This document shows, piece after piece, positions 25,550-33,857 of a stretch of DNA of 38,583 nucleotides; within the stretch, counting starts at the first letter, position 1; every line of letters begins with the position of its first letter. Both the position numbers and the translations under genes were made by a program. The stretch lies in NCBI GenBank assembly GCA_964508705.1, contig CAZDUS010000017.1, positions 1 to 38,583 on the forward strand, written 5' to 3'. Below the pieces are notes generated by a model that saw nothing but the letters and a program-made list of their open reading frames with translations, did no database searches and was not told the origin of the DNA. This stretch comes from CAZDUS01 sp964508705. Lineage in GTDB: Bacteria; Verrucomicrobiota; Kiritimatiellia; CAIKKV01; CAITUY01.

Positions 25550-25963
25550 GTGGCATTGACCCGATTTAGCGTATCACTGGACAATAAATTAGTGCGTCAG
25601 TTTGACGACAAGATCAAGGAAGAACGATGTCCGACGCGGTCCAAGGCAATTGGCGATCTTGTTCGTGCCAGCCTTGTGCAGACGGAGTGGAAAAAGGGAG
25701 GGGAGGTCGCGGGTGCGATTGTCATGGTTTATGATCACCACAAGTCGGATATTCTCCAGCGATTGACCTCCGTGCAGCATGACTGTCATGATGCGATTAT
25801 CTCAACGCAGCATATTCATCTTGATCATGACAACTGTCTGGAGATTCTCGCGGTGCGAGGAAAGCCGGGTGATATTGATGAGATATACAGGCGGATCAAG
25901 GCGGTCAAGGGGTTGAAGCACATCTCTCTGGCGGCCGGGACCACCGGGCGGCAGTTGTTGTAA
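25550..25963 (+). CDS. nikR: Nickel-responsive regulator NikR
   Basis: A 137-residue NikR. The N-terminal ribbon-helix-helix (LTRFSVSLDNKLVRQFDDKI, then TRSKAIGDLVRASL) binds DNA, and the C-terminal ACT-like domain tetramerises and binds Ni(II). The square-planar ligands of E. coli NikR (H76, H87, H89, C95) match His77, His88, His90 and Cys96 here (STQHIHLDHDNCLEIL), so high-affinity Ni sensing is expected. GTG 25550 has GTGGAGG 8 bases upstream. A fitting operator lies 59 bases after its stop, in front of the nickel transport genes. Confidence 0.95.
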   Translation: MALTRFSVSLDNKLVRQFDDKIKEERCPTRSKAIGDLVRASLVQTEWKKGGEVAGAIVMVYDHHKSDILQRLTSVQHDCHDAIISTQHIHLDHDNCLEILAVRGKPGDIDEIYRRIKAVKGLKHISLAAGTTGRQLL

Positions 25964-26011
25964 GGATAGGGTTACCTTTTGTTCTACCTGTTGGGGTGGG
26001 CTGAATGTATT

Positions 26012-26048
26012 TTGCTTGTAAGTGTTACGAATGTATAATAAGTAACAC
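26012..26048 (+). promoter_or_regulatory. NikR operator overlapping the promoter of the nickel operon
   Basis: A perfect palindrome GTGTTAC (26022-26028), 13-base spacer, GTAACAC (26042-26048). This is the GTGTTAC-N13/14-GTAACAC site described for Geobacter NikR, unlike the GTATGA site of E. coli. The spacer contains a perfect -10 box TATAAT (26034-26039), with TTGCTT (26012-26017) as a candidate -35 at 16 bp. Ni-NikR bound here would block RNA polymerase, so the operon should be repressed when nickel is plentiful. Confidence 0.88.
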
Positions 26049-26090
26049 GCCTCAGGGTGATGAAAGCAATAACCACGAGAGGATGGTTGT

Positions 26091-26861
26091 GTGAAAAGAC
26101 AGGTAATGGGAAGTGTAGCGGGTATGCTTTTGCTGACAAGCGGCGTTGTGCTAGCTGGGCGTCCGCTTGCTGTTGATGATGCGGACACCGTGGAACCCAA
26201 TCAGTGTGAAGTCGAGGCCGGGGTGAGGTATGTGCATGACGATGATTGCAAGCATTGGGATGTTCCTTTTGGGATAACCTATGGCCTGGTTCCATACATG
26301 GACATTGGCGTTGGGTTTGGAGGGCAATTTGAGGAGCGGATGGAACTTCTGGAAGACGGGGAAGGGGAGGACTGTGTGCGCGAGCATGGTCAGGGGGATT
26401 TGGTGGTTGGGGCGAAAAGACAGGTGGTTTCTCAATGTCCACTGGGTGTACGTCATGCGCTGGCAGGGGTGGTTACGTTCCATACGGCGGACGACGAAAA
26501 TGGGCTTGGCAGTGTCGAGACAGACTATGATTTGATGTGGGTTACTTCACATTCCATAAGCGAGAAGGCAGGGGTGCATCTTAATCTGGGTTACTCGTGG
26601 ATTGGCGGTCCGGATAACGACGTTCTGCACTACGGCGTGGCATTGGACTATCAAATTGTGGAGGCTGTGCAATGGGTGGGTGAGGTGTTTGCGGAGGAGG
26701 AAATCACGGGAGGGGCAGAAACCATTGTGCAGTACAATACAGGCTTCCGGTGGTCTCCTGTTGAAAGCCTGACGTTGGACATGGCCGGCGGATCAAAGAT
26801 CAGTGGCGATGCGCCTGACATTAGTGGAGCGGCGGGATTGACTTGGGCTTTTGGTTTGTAA
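26091..26861 (+). CDS. Predicted outer-membrane beta-barrel protein of the nickel operon
   Basis: A 256-residue exported protein: signal peptide MKRQVMGSVAGMLLLTSGVV with probable cleavage at VLA-G, then RPLAVDDADTVEPNQCEVEAG, a motif common to the 'transporter'/phenol-degradation MetA-like outer membrane family. The rest alternates polar and hydrophobic residues in beta-barrel fashion and ends with an aromatic residue (AAGLTWAFGL, with Phe near the end). Being first in a NikR-controlled operon before NikMN-Q-O suggests it lets nickel or its chelate through the outer membrane; this is inference. It has an acidic, His- and Cys-containing stretch (YVHDDDCKHWD, EDGEGEDCVREHG) that could bind metal. 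GTG start with GAGAGGA 7 bases upstream. Confidence 0.75.
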   Translation: MKRQVMGSVAGMLLLTSGVVLAGRPLAVDDADTVEPNQCEVEAGVRYVHDDDCKHWDVPFGITYGLVPYMDIGVGFGGQFEERMELLEDGEGEDCVREHGQGDLVVGAKRQVVSQCPLGVRHALAGVVTFHTADDENGLGSVETDYDLMWVTSHSISEKAGVHLNLGYSWIGGPDNDVLHYGVALDYQIVEAVQWVGEVFAEEEITGGAETIVQYNTGFRWSPVESLTLDMAGGSKISGDAPDISGAAGLTWAFGL

Positions 26862-26899
26862 GACGGACGTGATTATTAAGAAAGAAGAGGGCATATAAT

Positions 26900-27922
26900 A
26901 TGCATATGGCAGATGCTTTGGTTTCGCCGGTGGTTGGCGGCGCGATGTGGGCGGTGGCGGCCGGGGTGCTGGGCTACTGCGCGCGCACAATCCGGCGTGT
27001 CATGGACGACAGAGTTGTACCAATGATGGGGGTTCTGGGTGCGTTCATCTTTGCCGCGCAGATGATTAACTTTGCGATTCCACTAACGGGTTCCAGTGGA
27101 CATCTGGGCGGTGGATTGATTCTGGCGATTCTTCTTGGGCCGCATGCGGCTTTCCTGACGTTGGCGTCGGTCTTGACGGTGCAGGCTCTTTTTTTTGGAG
27201 ACGGAGGATTGCTGGCGCTGGGATGTAATATTTTTAATCTAGGAGTGTTTCCTGCTTTCATTGCCTATCCTTTCGTATACCGGCCGATTGCCCGCAACGC
27301 GCAGGGTGGTTTCCGGTTGTGGATGGGCGCCCTGCTGGCCGCGATTGTTGGGCTTCAACTTGGCGCATTTGGTGTGGTGGTGGAGACAATTCTTTCCGGT
27401 ATATCGGATTTGCCGTTCCGCCCATTTGTCCTCATGATGCAACCGATTCACTTGGCCATCGGGATAGTTGAAGGGATGGTGACGGCGGTATTGATAGCGT
27501 TTGTGGCCAAGGCAAGGCCGGAGGCGTTTGCGAGGGATGGAGCAATAAAGGAGAGTGTGCGTCCGGTGCTTGTTGGGTTGTTGATGGTGGCTGTGATTGC
27601 AGGAGGTGTGGGGAGTTGGTTTGCGTCGTCGCATCCGGATGGACTGGAATGGGCGATAGGGAAGGTTGGCGGCGGGGAAGCGGCGGGAGAGGGTGAAAAC
27701 GGGATTCATGGGGCATTTGCGGTGGCTCAGGCCAAGACCACGGTGTTACCTGATTACGGGTTCAGAGAAGAATCGGATGAGCCGGAGGAGGATCCGGCGT
27801 GGCCCGAGGTGAAAGCGGGGACATCGGTGTCGGGGTTGGTGGGCGGCGGGTTGACATTGGCGTTGGCGTTGATTGTTGGCGCCATAGTGAAGTATTCGGG
27901 ACGGGGATCGCGAAAAACTTGA
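26900..27922 (+). CDS. ECF nickel/cobalt transporter, fused substrate subunit (NikMN / CbiM-like)
   Basis: A 340-residue S component. The N-terminus MHMADALVSP gives the Met-His-Met tail whose amino group and His2 bind Ni(II) or Co(II) in NikM/CbiM, and His68 in GSSGHLGGGL is the further ligand. Five to seven membrane helices follow, with GDGGLLALGCNIFNLG typical of CbiM. The C-terminal part (from about 215) has a helix, a periplasmic SHPDGLEWAIGK motif of the N subunit, an acidic linker (EESDEPEEDPAWPE) and a last helix, so M and N are fused as in NikMN. NikR control points to nickel rather than cobalt. Confidence 0.92.
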   Translation: MHMADALVSPVVGGAMWAVAAGVLGYCARTIRRVMDDRVVPMMGVLGAFIFAAQMINFAIPLTGSSGHLGGGLILAILLGPHAAFLTLASVLTVQALFFGDGGLLALGCNIFNLGVFPAFIAYPFVYRPIARNAQGGFRLWMGALLAAIVGLQLGAFGVVVETILSGISDLPFRPFVLMMQPIHLAIGIVEGMVTAVLIAFVAKARPEAFARDGAIKESVRPVLVGLLMVAVIAGGVGSWFASSHPDGLEWAIGKVGGGEAAGEGENGIHGAFAVAQAKTTVLPDYGFREESDEPEEDPAWPEVKAGTSVSGLVGGGLTLALALIVGAIVKYSGRGSRKT

Positions 27923-27966
27923 TTCAGTGTTCATATTGATCACAAGGGCTGCGGTGACATAAGCGT

Positions 27967-28791
27967 GTGAGCTTAAGACAAAGGATGGCAATGGCTGGTT
28001 GGATGGACCTTGGAAAGATGGATAAGCTTGGCCGAAAGGATTCCCGGATCCATCGGATTGACGCTCGCGTAAAGATATTGGTGACCCTTGTATATCTCGG
28101 GGCCCTGATGTCTTTTTCAAGGTATGAAGTCTCAGCGTTGATTCCTTTTGTGGTTTATCCTGTGGCGCTTGTTGCCGTGGGTGGGCTGCCGGCGGGGTAC
28201 ATACTAAGAAAAGTGGCGATAGCAGCGCCGTTTGCGATTGTCATCGGTATTTTCAACCCGGTGTTAGATCGGAGTCCGGTGATGATCCTTGGTGGTGTTG
28301 AGATTTCTGGCGGGTGGGTTTCGTTTCTGTCACTAATGGTTCGATATGTGCTGACGGTTGGCACTGCGCTGGCCTTGGTGGCATGCACGGGGATTCATCA
28401 ACTTTGCGCGGGTCTTGAGCGGCTGGGGGTGCCGAGAGTGTTTGTTGTTCAGGTTCTATTTCTCTATCGCTATCTGTTTGTGGTGGCTGATGAAGGCTTG
28501 CGAATGAGGCGAGGGGTGGCGATGCGAGCGGGAGACCAGAGGGCCCTTGATTTCGGGGTGTACGCTTCGCTAGTCGGGCATCTGCTCGTTCGTTCCATGG
28601 ATCGTGCGCAACGGGTTTATCGCTCGATGCTTGTTAGGGGGTTCGAGGGTGAGATCAAGGTGCTGAGGATTCAACCCTTTAGATGGGTTGATGCGATTTT
28701 CTTACTGGTGTGGATTTTGTATTTTGTTGTGGCGCGATGCTGGAACCTTGCTGACCTGCTAGGTTTCCTTGTGACTGGGGGTGGACGATGA
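27967..28791 (+). CDS. ECF transporter transmembrane (T) subunit, CbiQ/NikQ
   Basis: A 274-residue T component with about five membrane helices that joins the substrate subunit to the ATPase. The coupling-helix motifs are the family-typical EGLRMRRGVAMRAGDQ and LLVRSMDRAQRVYRSMLVRGF with the two Ala-Arg-Gly-like signatures. GTG 27967 starts after a 44-base gap from the substrate-subunit gene. It overlaps the ATPase gene by 4 bases. Confidence 0.9.
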   Translation: MSLRQRMAMAGWMDLGKMDKLGRKDSRIHRIDARVKILVTLVYLGALMSFSRYEVSALIPFVVYPVALVAVGGLPAGYILRKVAIAAPFAIVIGIFNPVLDRSPVMILGGVEISGGWVSFLSLMVRYVLTVGTALALVACTGIHQLCAGLERLGVPRVFVVQVLFLYRYLFVVADEGLRMRRGVAMRAGDQRALDFGVYASLVGHLLVRSMDRAQRVYRSMLVRGFEGEIKVLRIQPFRWVDAIFLLVWILYFVVARCWNLADLLGFLVTGGGR

Positions 28792-29531
28792 GTCATCATG
28801 TAGTGGAAGTGCTTGATCTATGTTTTGCATATCCCGATGGAACGGAGGCCTTGCGAGGTGTTTCATTCCGGATCACGCATGGCGGTTCTGTTGCGATCAT
28901 TGGGGCGAACGGCACAGGTAAATCGACATTGTTGATGAACATGAACGGCTATTTGATGCCGACGTCCGGCGAGGTCAGGATTGGGGATGTGCCGCTAACA
29001 CGTGAGACGGCGAAGCTGGTCCGCAATGCGGTGGGGATGGTTTTTCAGGATCCTGATGATCAACTATTTATGCCGACCGTGTTTGAGGATGTCGCTTTTG
29101 GGCCGTTGAACGCTGGATTGCCGGCCGGCGAGGTGGAGCGTCGTGTTCACATGGCACTCGAGCAGGTGGGTATGGCGCATGTGGCGCGCAGGCCGCCTTA
29201 TAAATTATCGGCTGGAGAGAAGCGGGGGGTGGCGATTGCGACCGTGCTGGCGATGGAGCCAGATGTGCTGGTCATGGATGAGCCCTCAACCAATCTTGAT
29301 CCCAAGGGGCGTCGCCGTTTGATAGAGTGGCTTAAATCGTTCCAGCACACCAAAATTATCGCGACACATGACTTGGAAATGGTGGTGGAGGTCTGTTCGC
29401 ATGTCATGGTGATGGATGGGGGAAAGATTCTGGCGGAAGGTCCGACGATAGAGTTATTGAATGACGAGTCGCTTATGGTGTCGCATGGGTTGGAGCGGCC
29501 GCATAGCTTGCGGCATAGGCATCCGCATTGA
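28788..29531 (+). CDS. ECF transporter ATP-binding subunit, CbiO/NikO
   Basis: A 247-residue ABC ATPase: Walker A IIGANGTGKSTLL, Q-loop GMVFQDPDDQLFMPTVFEDV (typical of ECF A components), signature LSAGEKRGVAIATVLA, Walker B VLVMDEPSTNLD, switch His in IIATHDLEMV. A single ATPase gene in the operon implies a homodimer. It ends the operon with His-rich HSLRHRHPH, which could hold metal. A glycerate kinase relic on the other strand abuts its 3' end and no clear terminator was seen. Confidence 0.93.
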   Translation: MSHHVVEVLDLCFAYPDGTEALRGVSFRITHGGSVAIIGANGTGKSTLLMNMNGYLMPTSGEVRIGDVPLTRETAKLVRNAVGMVFQDPDDQLFMPTVFEDVAFGPLNAGLPAGEVERRVHMALEQVGMAHVARRPPYKLSAGEKRGVAIATVLAMEPDVLVMDEPSTNLDPKGRRRLIEWLKSFQHTKIIATHDLEMVVEVCSHVMVMDGGKILAEGPTIELLNDESLMVSHGLERPHSLRHRHPH

Positions 29532-29535
29532 TGAG

Positions 29536-29817
29536 GTTCCTGTGTTGTGTGCTGCAGGCAAAAAGCTTGGAGATAAGCGCCTGCGTGTCAGACAGGGGGG
29601 CGCGCGGGGCGGTCATAAACGCGGAGCCGCCACCCGAAATGAGGCAGATCAGAAGGTCGCCAGGTGAGAGTTGAGAGACGAACTCTAAGGCGGCATGGCC
29701 CGCTGTGAGACTGCGCTGGCCTGGAACAGTATGACCACCCTCGATGATGGAGTATAAGTTGAAAGCCGGCTCGGCTCAGTGCTTGGGAATGGCGAGCCCG
29801 TTATCAATGCGGATACA
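29536..29817 (-). pseudogene. Glycerate kinase (GckA/MOFRL family) relic
   Basis: Read on the minus strand, this stretch encodes an internal piece of a glycerate 2-kinase: NLYSIIEGGHTVPGQRSLTA, then AALEFVSQLSPGDLLICL and ISGGGSAFMTAPRAPLSD, followed by TQALISKLFACS. These match the family pattern EAGHPVPD..SLAAG..L..LISGGGSALM. A TGA (29776-29778) interrupts the frame on the N-terminal side and the C-terminal side stops at the end of the cbiO-type gene, where the match fades. About 90 of the usual 430 residues remain. The gene once lay here and was cut off by the rearrangement that put the nickel operon beside it. Confidence 0.75.
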
Positions 29818-30145
29818 TGATGTCAGGGTATTCATGATTGGCAGAGCGGTCCTGCCAATCGAAAGAGAGAAGACGCGTTTTGCGTGGGGAAGTGTATGTT
29901 TTTCCGGGATTCATTTTTACAGCAGAGCCGGGCTACACAGAGGTAAGCGCGGCGGAGAGTATGCGCATAACTCTGTGGTCAGAAGGGCTTGCGGTGGCAA
30001 ACAAAGAAGCATCAATGTTTTGTGACTGTCAAATAGTGAGCCAAGACAAATTCCAGTATCGCATTGGAGGTTGTAGTAATAGATGACTAGCATGTGAATT
30101 AACGCATTTATTGGCAGAGATGCAATATAGGGCACAAAGATTTTT
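29818..30145. other. Unassigned stretch before trpR
   Basis: About 330 bases between the kinase relic and the trpR promoter. No frame here looks like a real gene. It contains one neat hairpin, GATTGGCAG (29836-29844), 7-base loop, CTGCCAATC, with no T run after it on either strand, and becomes AT-rich towards 30145. It may be decayed DNA or a leader; I see nothing else. Confidence 0.5.
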
Positions 30146-30174
30146 TTGATTGATAGAGGGGATTTCCTTATGAT
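30146..30174 (+). promoter_or_regulatory. Predicted promoter of trpR-ileS
   Basis: TTGATT (30146-30151, 4 of 6), a 17-bp spacer, TATGAT (30169-30174, 5 of 6), 55 bases before the likely trpR start. Confidence 0.6.
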
Positions 30175-30228
30175 GCGCAGTCTTATGAAGTTACAGGGAT
30201 GTCAATGGCCGGGTATGAGGGGAGCTCC

Positions 30229-30543
30229 ATGATTCCTTCCAAAGCTAGTGATGCCGTCATGCGTGAACTGGCGGCAGTATTGAGCCGGATGGGGAATGCC
30301 TCGGAGGTCTATGAGGTGTTGTACGCGCTATTGACGGCCAGGGAGCGTGATAAGATTGCGTTGAGGTGGAAATTAGTGGGGCTATTGGAGCAGGGGGTCC
30401 CCCAGCGCACGATTGCAACGGAGCTGGGGATCAGCCTGTGCAAAATCACGCGTGGCTCGCATGAGTTGAAATATGGGCCGGAAGGATTCCGCAAGGCGGT
30501 CCGGCGGGCAGTGAAGCAGAAAAAGGCAGGGGTAAGGGAATGA
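30229..30543 (+). CDS. Trp repressor (TrpR) family protein
   Basis: A 104-residue TrpR-fold helix-turn-helix protein. ALLTARERDKIALRWKLVGLL and QRTIATELGISLCKITRGSHE align well with E. coli TrpR: Thr44, Arg54 and Arg84, which hold tryptophan, are kept, whereas Ser88, which contacts the Trp amino group, is Glu. ATGs at 30199 and 30205 are also in frame; ATG 30229 has GAGGGGAG 4 bases upstream and gives the usual length. It overlaps ileS by 4 bases (ATGA), and no tryptophan gene is near, so its target here is unclear. The related YerC family is less similar. Confidence 0.85.
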   Translation: MIPSKASDAVMRELAAVLSRMGNASEVYEVLYALLTARERDKIALRWKLVGLLEQGVPQRTIATELGISLCKITRGSHELKYGPEGFRKAVRRAVKQKKAGVRE

Positions 30544-33500
30544 CATTTGACCCGGTATCGCGAAGAGTTGATTTTCCGACCATGGAGCGGGAGATTCTTG
30601 ATTTCTGGAAGCAGGAGGATGTTTTCCAGCGTTCGTTGAAACAGAGGGAAGGGGCCCCGGAGTATGTGTTTTATGACGGGCCTCCGTTTGCCACAGGGTT
30701 GCCCCATTACGGACATTTGCTGGCGGGGACGATCAAGGACATCGTGCCGCGCTACCAGACGATGCGCGGGCATTATGTGAAGCGGCGGTTTGGCTGGGAT
30801 TGCCACGGTCTGCCAGTGGAGTATGAGGTTGAGCAGGATCTGAAGATCAGCGGCAAGCGGGACATCGAGAAGATGGGCGTTGATGTGTTCAACGAACGTT
30901 GCCGGAGCATTGTGCTGCGTTACACCAAGGAATGGCGCGAGATCGTTACACGCATGGGGCGCTGGGTGGATTTTGATCACGACTACAAGACGATGGACCC
31001 TGAATTCATGGAGTCCATCTGGTGGGTGTTTCAGGAGTTGTGGAAGAAGGGGCTGATTTACGAGGGGAATCGTATTGTTCCCTATTGCCCGCGATGCACA
31101 ACGCCCCTGTCTAATTTTGAGACCAATCAAGGCTATGAAGACGTTCAGGATCCGGCCATTACGATCCGGTTCAAGGTGGAAGGCGCAGAGAATACCTATG
31201 TGTTGGCATGGACGACTACCCCGTGGACGCTGCCTTCCAACTTGGCGTTAGCGGTCGGGAAGGACATTACCTACGTTAAGATCAAGGACGGCGGGGATAT
31301 TTACTATCTCGCCAAGGATCGGCTTGCCGCCTATTACAAGAAGGATGCCGCCTATGAAGTGATTGAGGAAGTGACGGGCGCCAGTTTGGTTGGGTTGCGT
31401 TATGCGCCGTTGTTCCCGTTTTTTGCGGACTTGAGAGAGAAGGGGGCCTTCCGGGTTATTGCCGCTGATTTTGTTTCGACGGAAGATGGCGCTGGAATCG
31501 TTCACATGGCACCGGGCTTCGGTGAGGATGACTACCGGGTGGGGCAGGTGGAAGGGATTCCCGTGGTGTGTCCGGTGGATGAAGAGGGCAAGTTCACGGC
31601 GGCGGTTACGGATTACGTTGGGCGGGCTGTAAAGGAGGCGGATGCCGATATCATCCGACGCCTGAAGAAGGAAGGCAAACTGGTTCATCAGGGTGTGATC
31701 AATCACAGTTATCCCCATTGCTGGCGCTGTGACACGCCGTTGATCTATCGTGCTATTTCCGCCTGGTATGTGAGAGTGGAGCAGATTCGAGACCGGATTC
31801 TTGAGGCCAATGGACAAACGACATGGATGCCTGCGCACTTGCGGGATGGCCGGTTTGGCAAGTGGCTGGCGCAGGCCCGGGATTGGAATATCTCCCGCAA
31901 CCGGTACTGGGGAACTCCGCTTCCCGTCTGGCGCAGTGAGGATGGCAAGGAAGTGGTTTGCGTGGGATCGCGTGAGGAGTTAGCGAAGCTGTCGGGTTGC
32001 AAGGTGACCGATCTGCACAAGCACTTCATGGATAAGATTGAGATTCCATCGAAAGAAGGGCGGGGGATGCTGAGGCGTATTCCTGAGGTGCTGGACTGCT
32101 GGTTTGAGAGTGGAGCGATGCCGTACGCACAAGCGCATTATCCGTTTGAAAACAGGAAGCAATTTGAGACGCATTTCCCGGCGGATTTTATTGCGGAAGG
32201 GTTGGACCAGACGCGCGGTTGGTTCTATACGCTCATGGTGCTTTCGACGGCGTTGTTTGACCGTCCGGCCTTCCGGAACGTTGTTGTCAATGGGTTGGTG
32301 TTGGCCGAGGACGGGCGGAAGATGAGCAAGCGGCTCAAGAACTATCCCGATCCCTCGACCCTGATTGAGACCTATGGGGCGGATGCAGTTCGTCTTTACA
32401 TGATCAATTCGCCGGTCGTGCGTGCGGAAGATTTGCGTTTCTCGGAAACGGGTGTGCAGGAGTTGATGCGCAACCTCCTGATCCCATTGTGGAACGCCTA
32501 CGGGTTTTTCATCACCTATGCCAACGTGGATGGGTGGACGCCGGCCAAGCGGACAGGGCGGGCGAGTACGAACCTGCTGGATCGATGGATTCGCAGTTCG
32601 ATGGAAAGCCTTTCCATGGACGTTATGAAGGCGATGGATGGTTATGACTTGCAGGCGTCAGTGAGACCATTTGTCCGCTTCATCGAGGATCTAACCAACT
32701 GGTATATCCGTCGGAGTCGGCGACGGTTCTGGAAGTCCCAGAATGATGCCGACAAGGCGGATGCCTACGAGACACTGCATTATGTCCTCTTGCAGTTGTC
32801 GCAGATTGCGGCGCCGTTCATCCCATTTATGAGCGATGCAATCTACCGGAACCTTCGGACGCCGGATATGCCTGACTCGGTGCATTTGTGCGACTTCCCG
32901 TCAGGGGACGCATCGCAGAGGGATGAGGCATTGGAGCGCCAGATGGCGGCGGTGATGACGGTGGTGACGCAGGGGCGTGCATTGCGCGCGGCACATGATC
33001 TCAAGGTGCGGCAACCTCTCCAGCGGATGCACGTGGCGTGCCGGAATGCGGAGTTGCTGGCGGGGATCGCGGAGATCAAGGACATCATTCTTGATGAGTT
33101 GAATGTGAAGGATGCGGAATTTCTGGCGCATGAGTCGGCCTTTGCGACGGTGAAAGCCAAAGCCAACTTTGCGCGGCTGGGGCCCCGGTTGGGGCCGCTG
33201 GTCAAGAAGGCGGCTGGCGCGATTGCGGCGTTGGCGAGCGAACAGGTGGAAGCACTGGCGTGTGGCGAGGCGCTGACGGTTGAGATTGCTGGTCAAAAGG
33301 TTGAATTGACGGCTGATGACGTGCTGATTGAGCATTTGCCGCATGAGGGGAGTGTGGTGGGTGCGGAAGGCGGGATTGTGGTGGCGCTTGATAAGACCAT
33401 GACACCTGAGCTGATCGAGGAAGGGTTGGCGCGGGAGTTTGTCAGTAAGTTGCAGAATATGCGCAAGACGGCCGATCTGGAAGTGACCCAGCGGATTCAT

Positions 33501-33674
33501 GTCCGGTTTGTGGGTGACGACGCGGTTCGCGCTGCGGTGGTTCGGTATCAGGAGTACATTACGGTGGAGACGTTGAGTCTGAGTTGTGAGCCGGTGGCTG
33601 ACAAGCCGGACGTAGCGACCGAATGGGATCTGAACGGGCATGTGTGTGCGATCGGGTTTGTGGCGGCGGTTTGA
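30540..33674 (+). CDS. ileS: Isoleucyl-tRNA synthetase, type 2 (eukaryote-like)
   Basis: A 1044-residue class I synthetase charging tRNA-Ile, with a CP1 editing domain. The HIGH motif is PHYGH (residues 55-59) inside YDGPPFATGLPHYGHLLAGT, and the KMSKS motif is KMSKR (594-598) in GRKMSKRLKNYPDPSTL. Both forms, and the FWKQEDVF start, are of the IleS2 clade, which in other bacteria is weakly inhibited by mupirocin. CPRC and HCWRC mark zinc-binding or structural cysteines. The C-terminal domain is long, as in IleS2. It is coupled to trpR and ends with a strong terminator. Confidence 0.97.
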   Translation: MTFDPVSRRVDFPTMEREILDFWKQEDVFQRSLKQREGAPEYVFYDGPPFATGLPHYGHLLAGTIKDIVPRYQTMRGHYVKRRFGWDCHGLPVEYEVEQDLKISGKRDIEKMGVDVFNERCRSIVLRYTKEWREIVTRMGRWVDFDHDYKTMDPEFMESIWWVFQELWKKGLIYEGNRIVPYCPRCTTPLSNFETNQGYEDVQDPAITIRFKVEGAENTYVLAWTTTPWTLPSNLALAVGKDITYVKIKDGGDIYYLAKDRLAAYYKKDAAYEVIEEVTGASLVGLRYAPLFPFFADLREKGAFRVIAADFVSTEDGAGIVHMAPGFGEDDYRVGQVEGIPVVCPVDEEGKFTAAVTDYVGRAVKEADADIIRRLKKEGKLVHQGVINHSYPHCWRCDTPLIYRAISAWYVRVEQIRDRILEANGQTTWMPAHLRDGRFGKWLAQARDWNISRNRYWGTPLPVWRSEDGKEVVCVGSREELAKLSGCKVTDLHKHFMDKIEIPSKEGRGMLRRIPEVLDCWFESGAMPYAQAHYPFENRKQFETHFPADFIAEGLDQTRGWFYTLMVLSTALFDRPAFRNVVVNGLVLAEDGRKMSKRLKNYPDPSTLIETYGADAVRLYMINSPVVRAEDLRFSETGVQELMRNLLIPLWNAYGFFITYANVDGWTPAKRTGRASTNLLDRWIRSSMESLSMDVMKAMDGYDLQASVRPFVRFIEDLTNWYIRRSRRRFWKSQNDADKADAYETLHYVLLQLSQIAAPFIPFMSDAIYRNLRTPDMPDSVHLCDFPSGDASQRDEALERQMAAVMTVVTQGRALRAAHDLKVRQPLQRMHVACRNAELLAGIAEIKDIILDELNVKDAEFLAHESAFATVKAKANFARLGPRLGPLVKKAAGAIAALASEQVEALACGEALTVEIAGQKVELTADDVLIEHLPHEGSVVGAEGGIVVALDKTMTPELIEEGLAREFVSKLQNMRKTADLEVTQRIHVRFVGDDAVRAAVVRYQEYITVETLSLSCEPVADKPDVATEWDLNGHVCAIGFVAAV

Positions 33675-33756
33675 TGTCGAGTCTGGCGACCGGAAGAATT
33701 GGCGCCGGGAATGATTGCCGTTAACTGGCGATTGTAGAATAAGACATAGGCGAAAC

Positions 33757-33787
33757 AGGCGGGTGATGGATCACCCGCCTGCTTTTT
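33757..33787 (+). terminator. Rho-independent terminator of trpR-ileS
   Basis: AGGCGGGTGAT and ATCACCCGCCT form an 11-bp stem with GG at the tip (in practice a loop of about 6), followed by GCTTTTTT. It lies 83 bases after the ileS stop. Confidence 0.93.
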
Positions 33788-33857
33788 TGATTTTGAAGAG
33801 AAGGATATCAGTGAGAGAAGTAGTGTCATGGCGCTAGGTTTTCAAAGGCTGTAAATC

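Noticed and set aside
30083..30110. Trp operator (ACTAG..TTAAC) upstream of trpR
   Set aside because: The half-sites are not arranged as the palindrome of known trp operators, and the site lies upstream of the promoter.
30175..30228. T-box or peptide attenuator before ileS
   Set aside because: The leader is too short, with no T-box consensus, no isoleucine-rich leader and no terminator hairpin.
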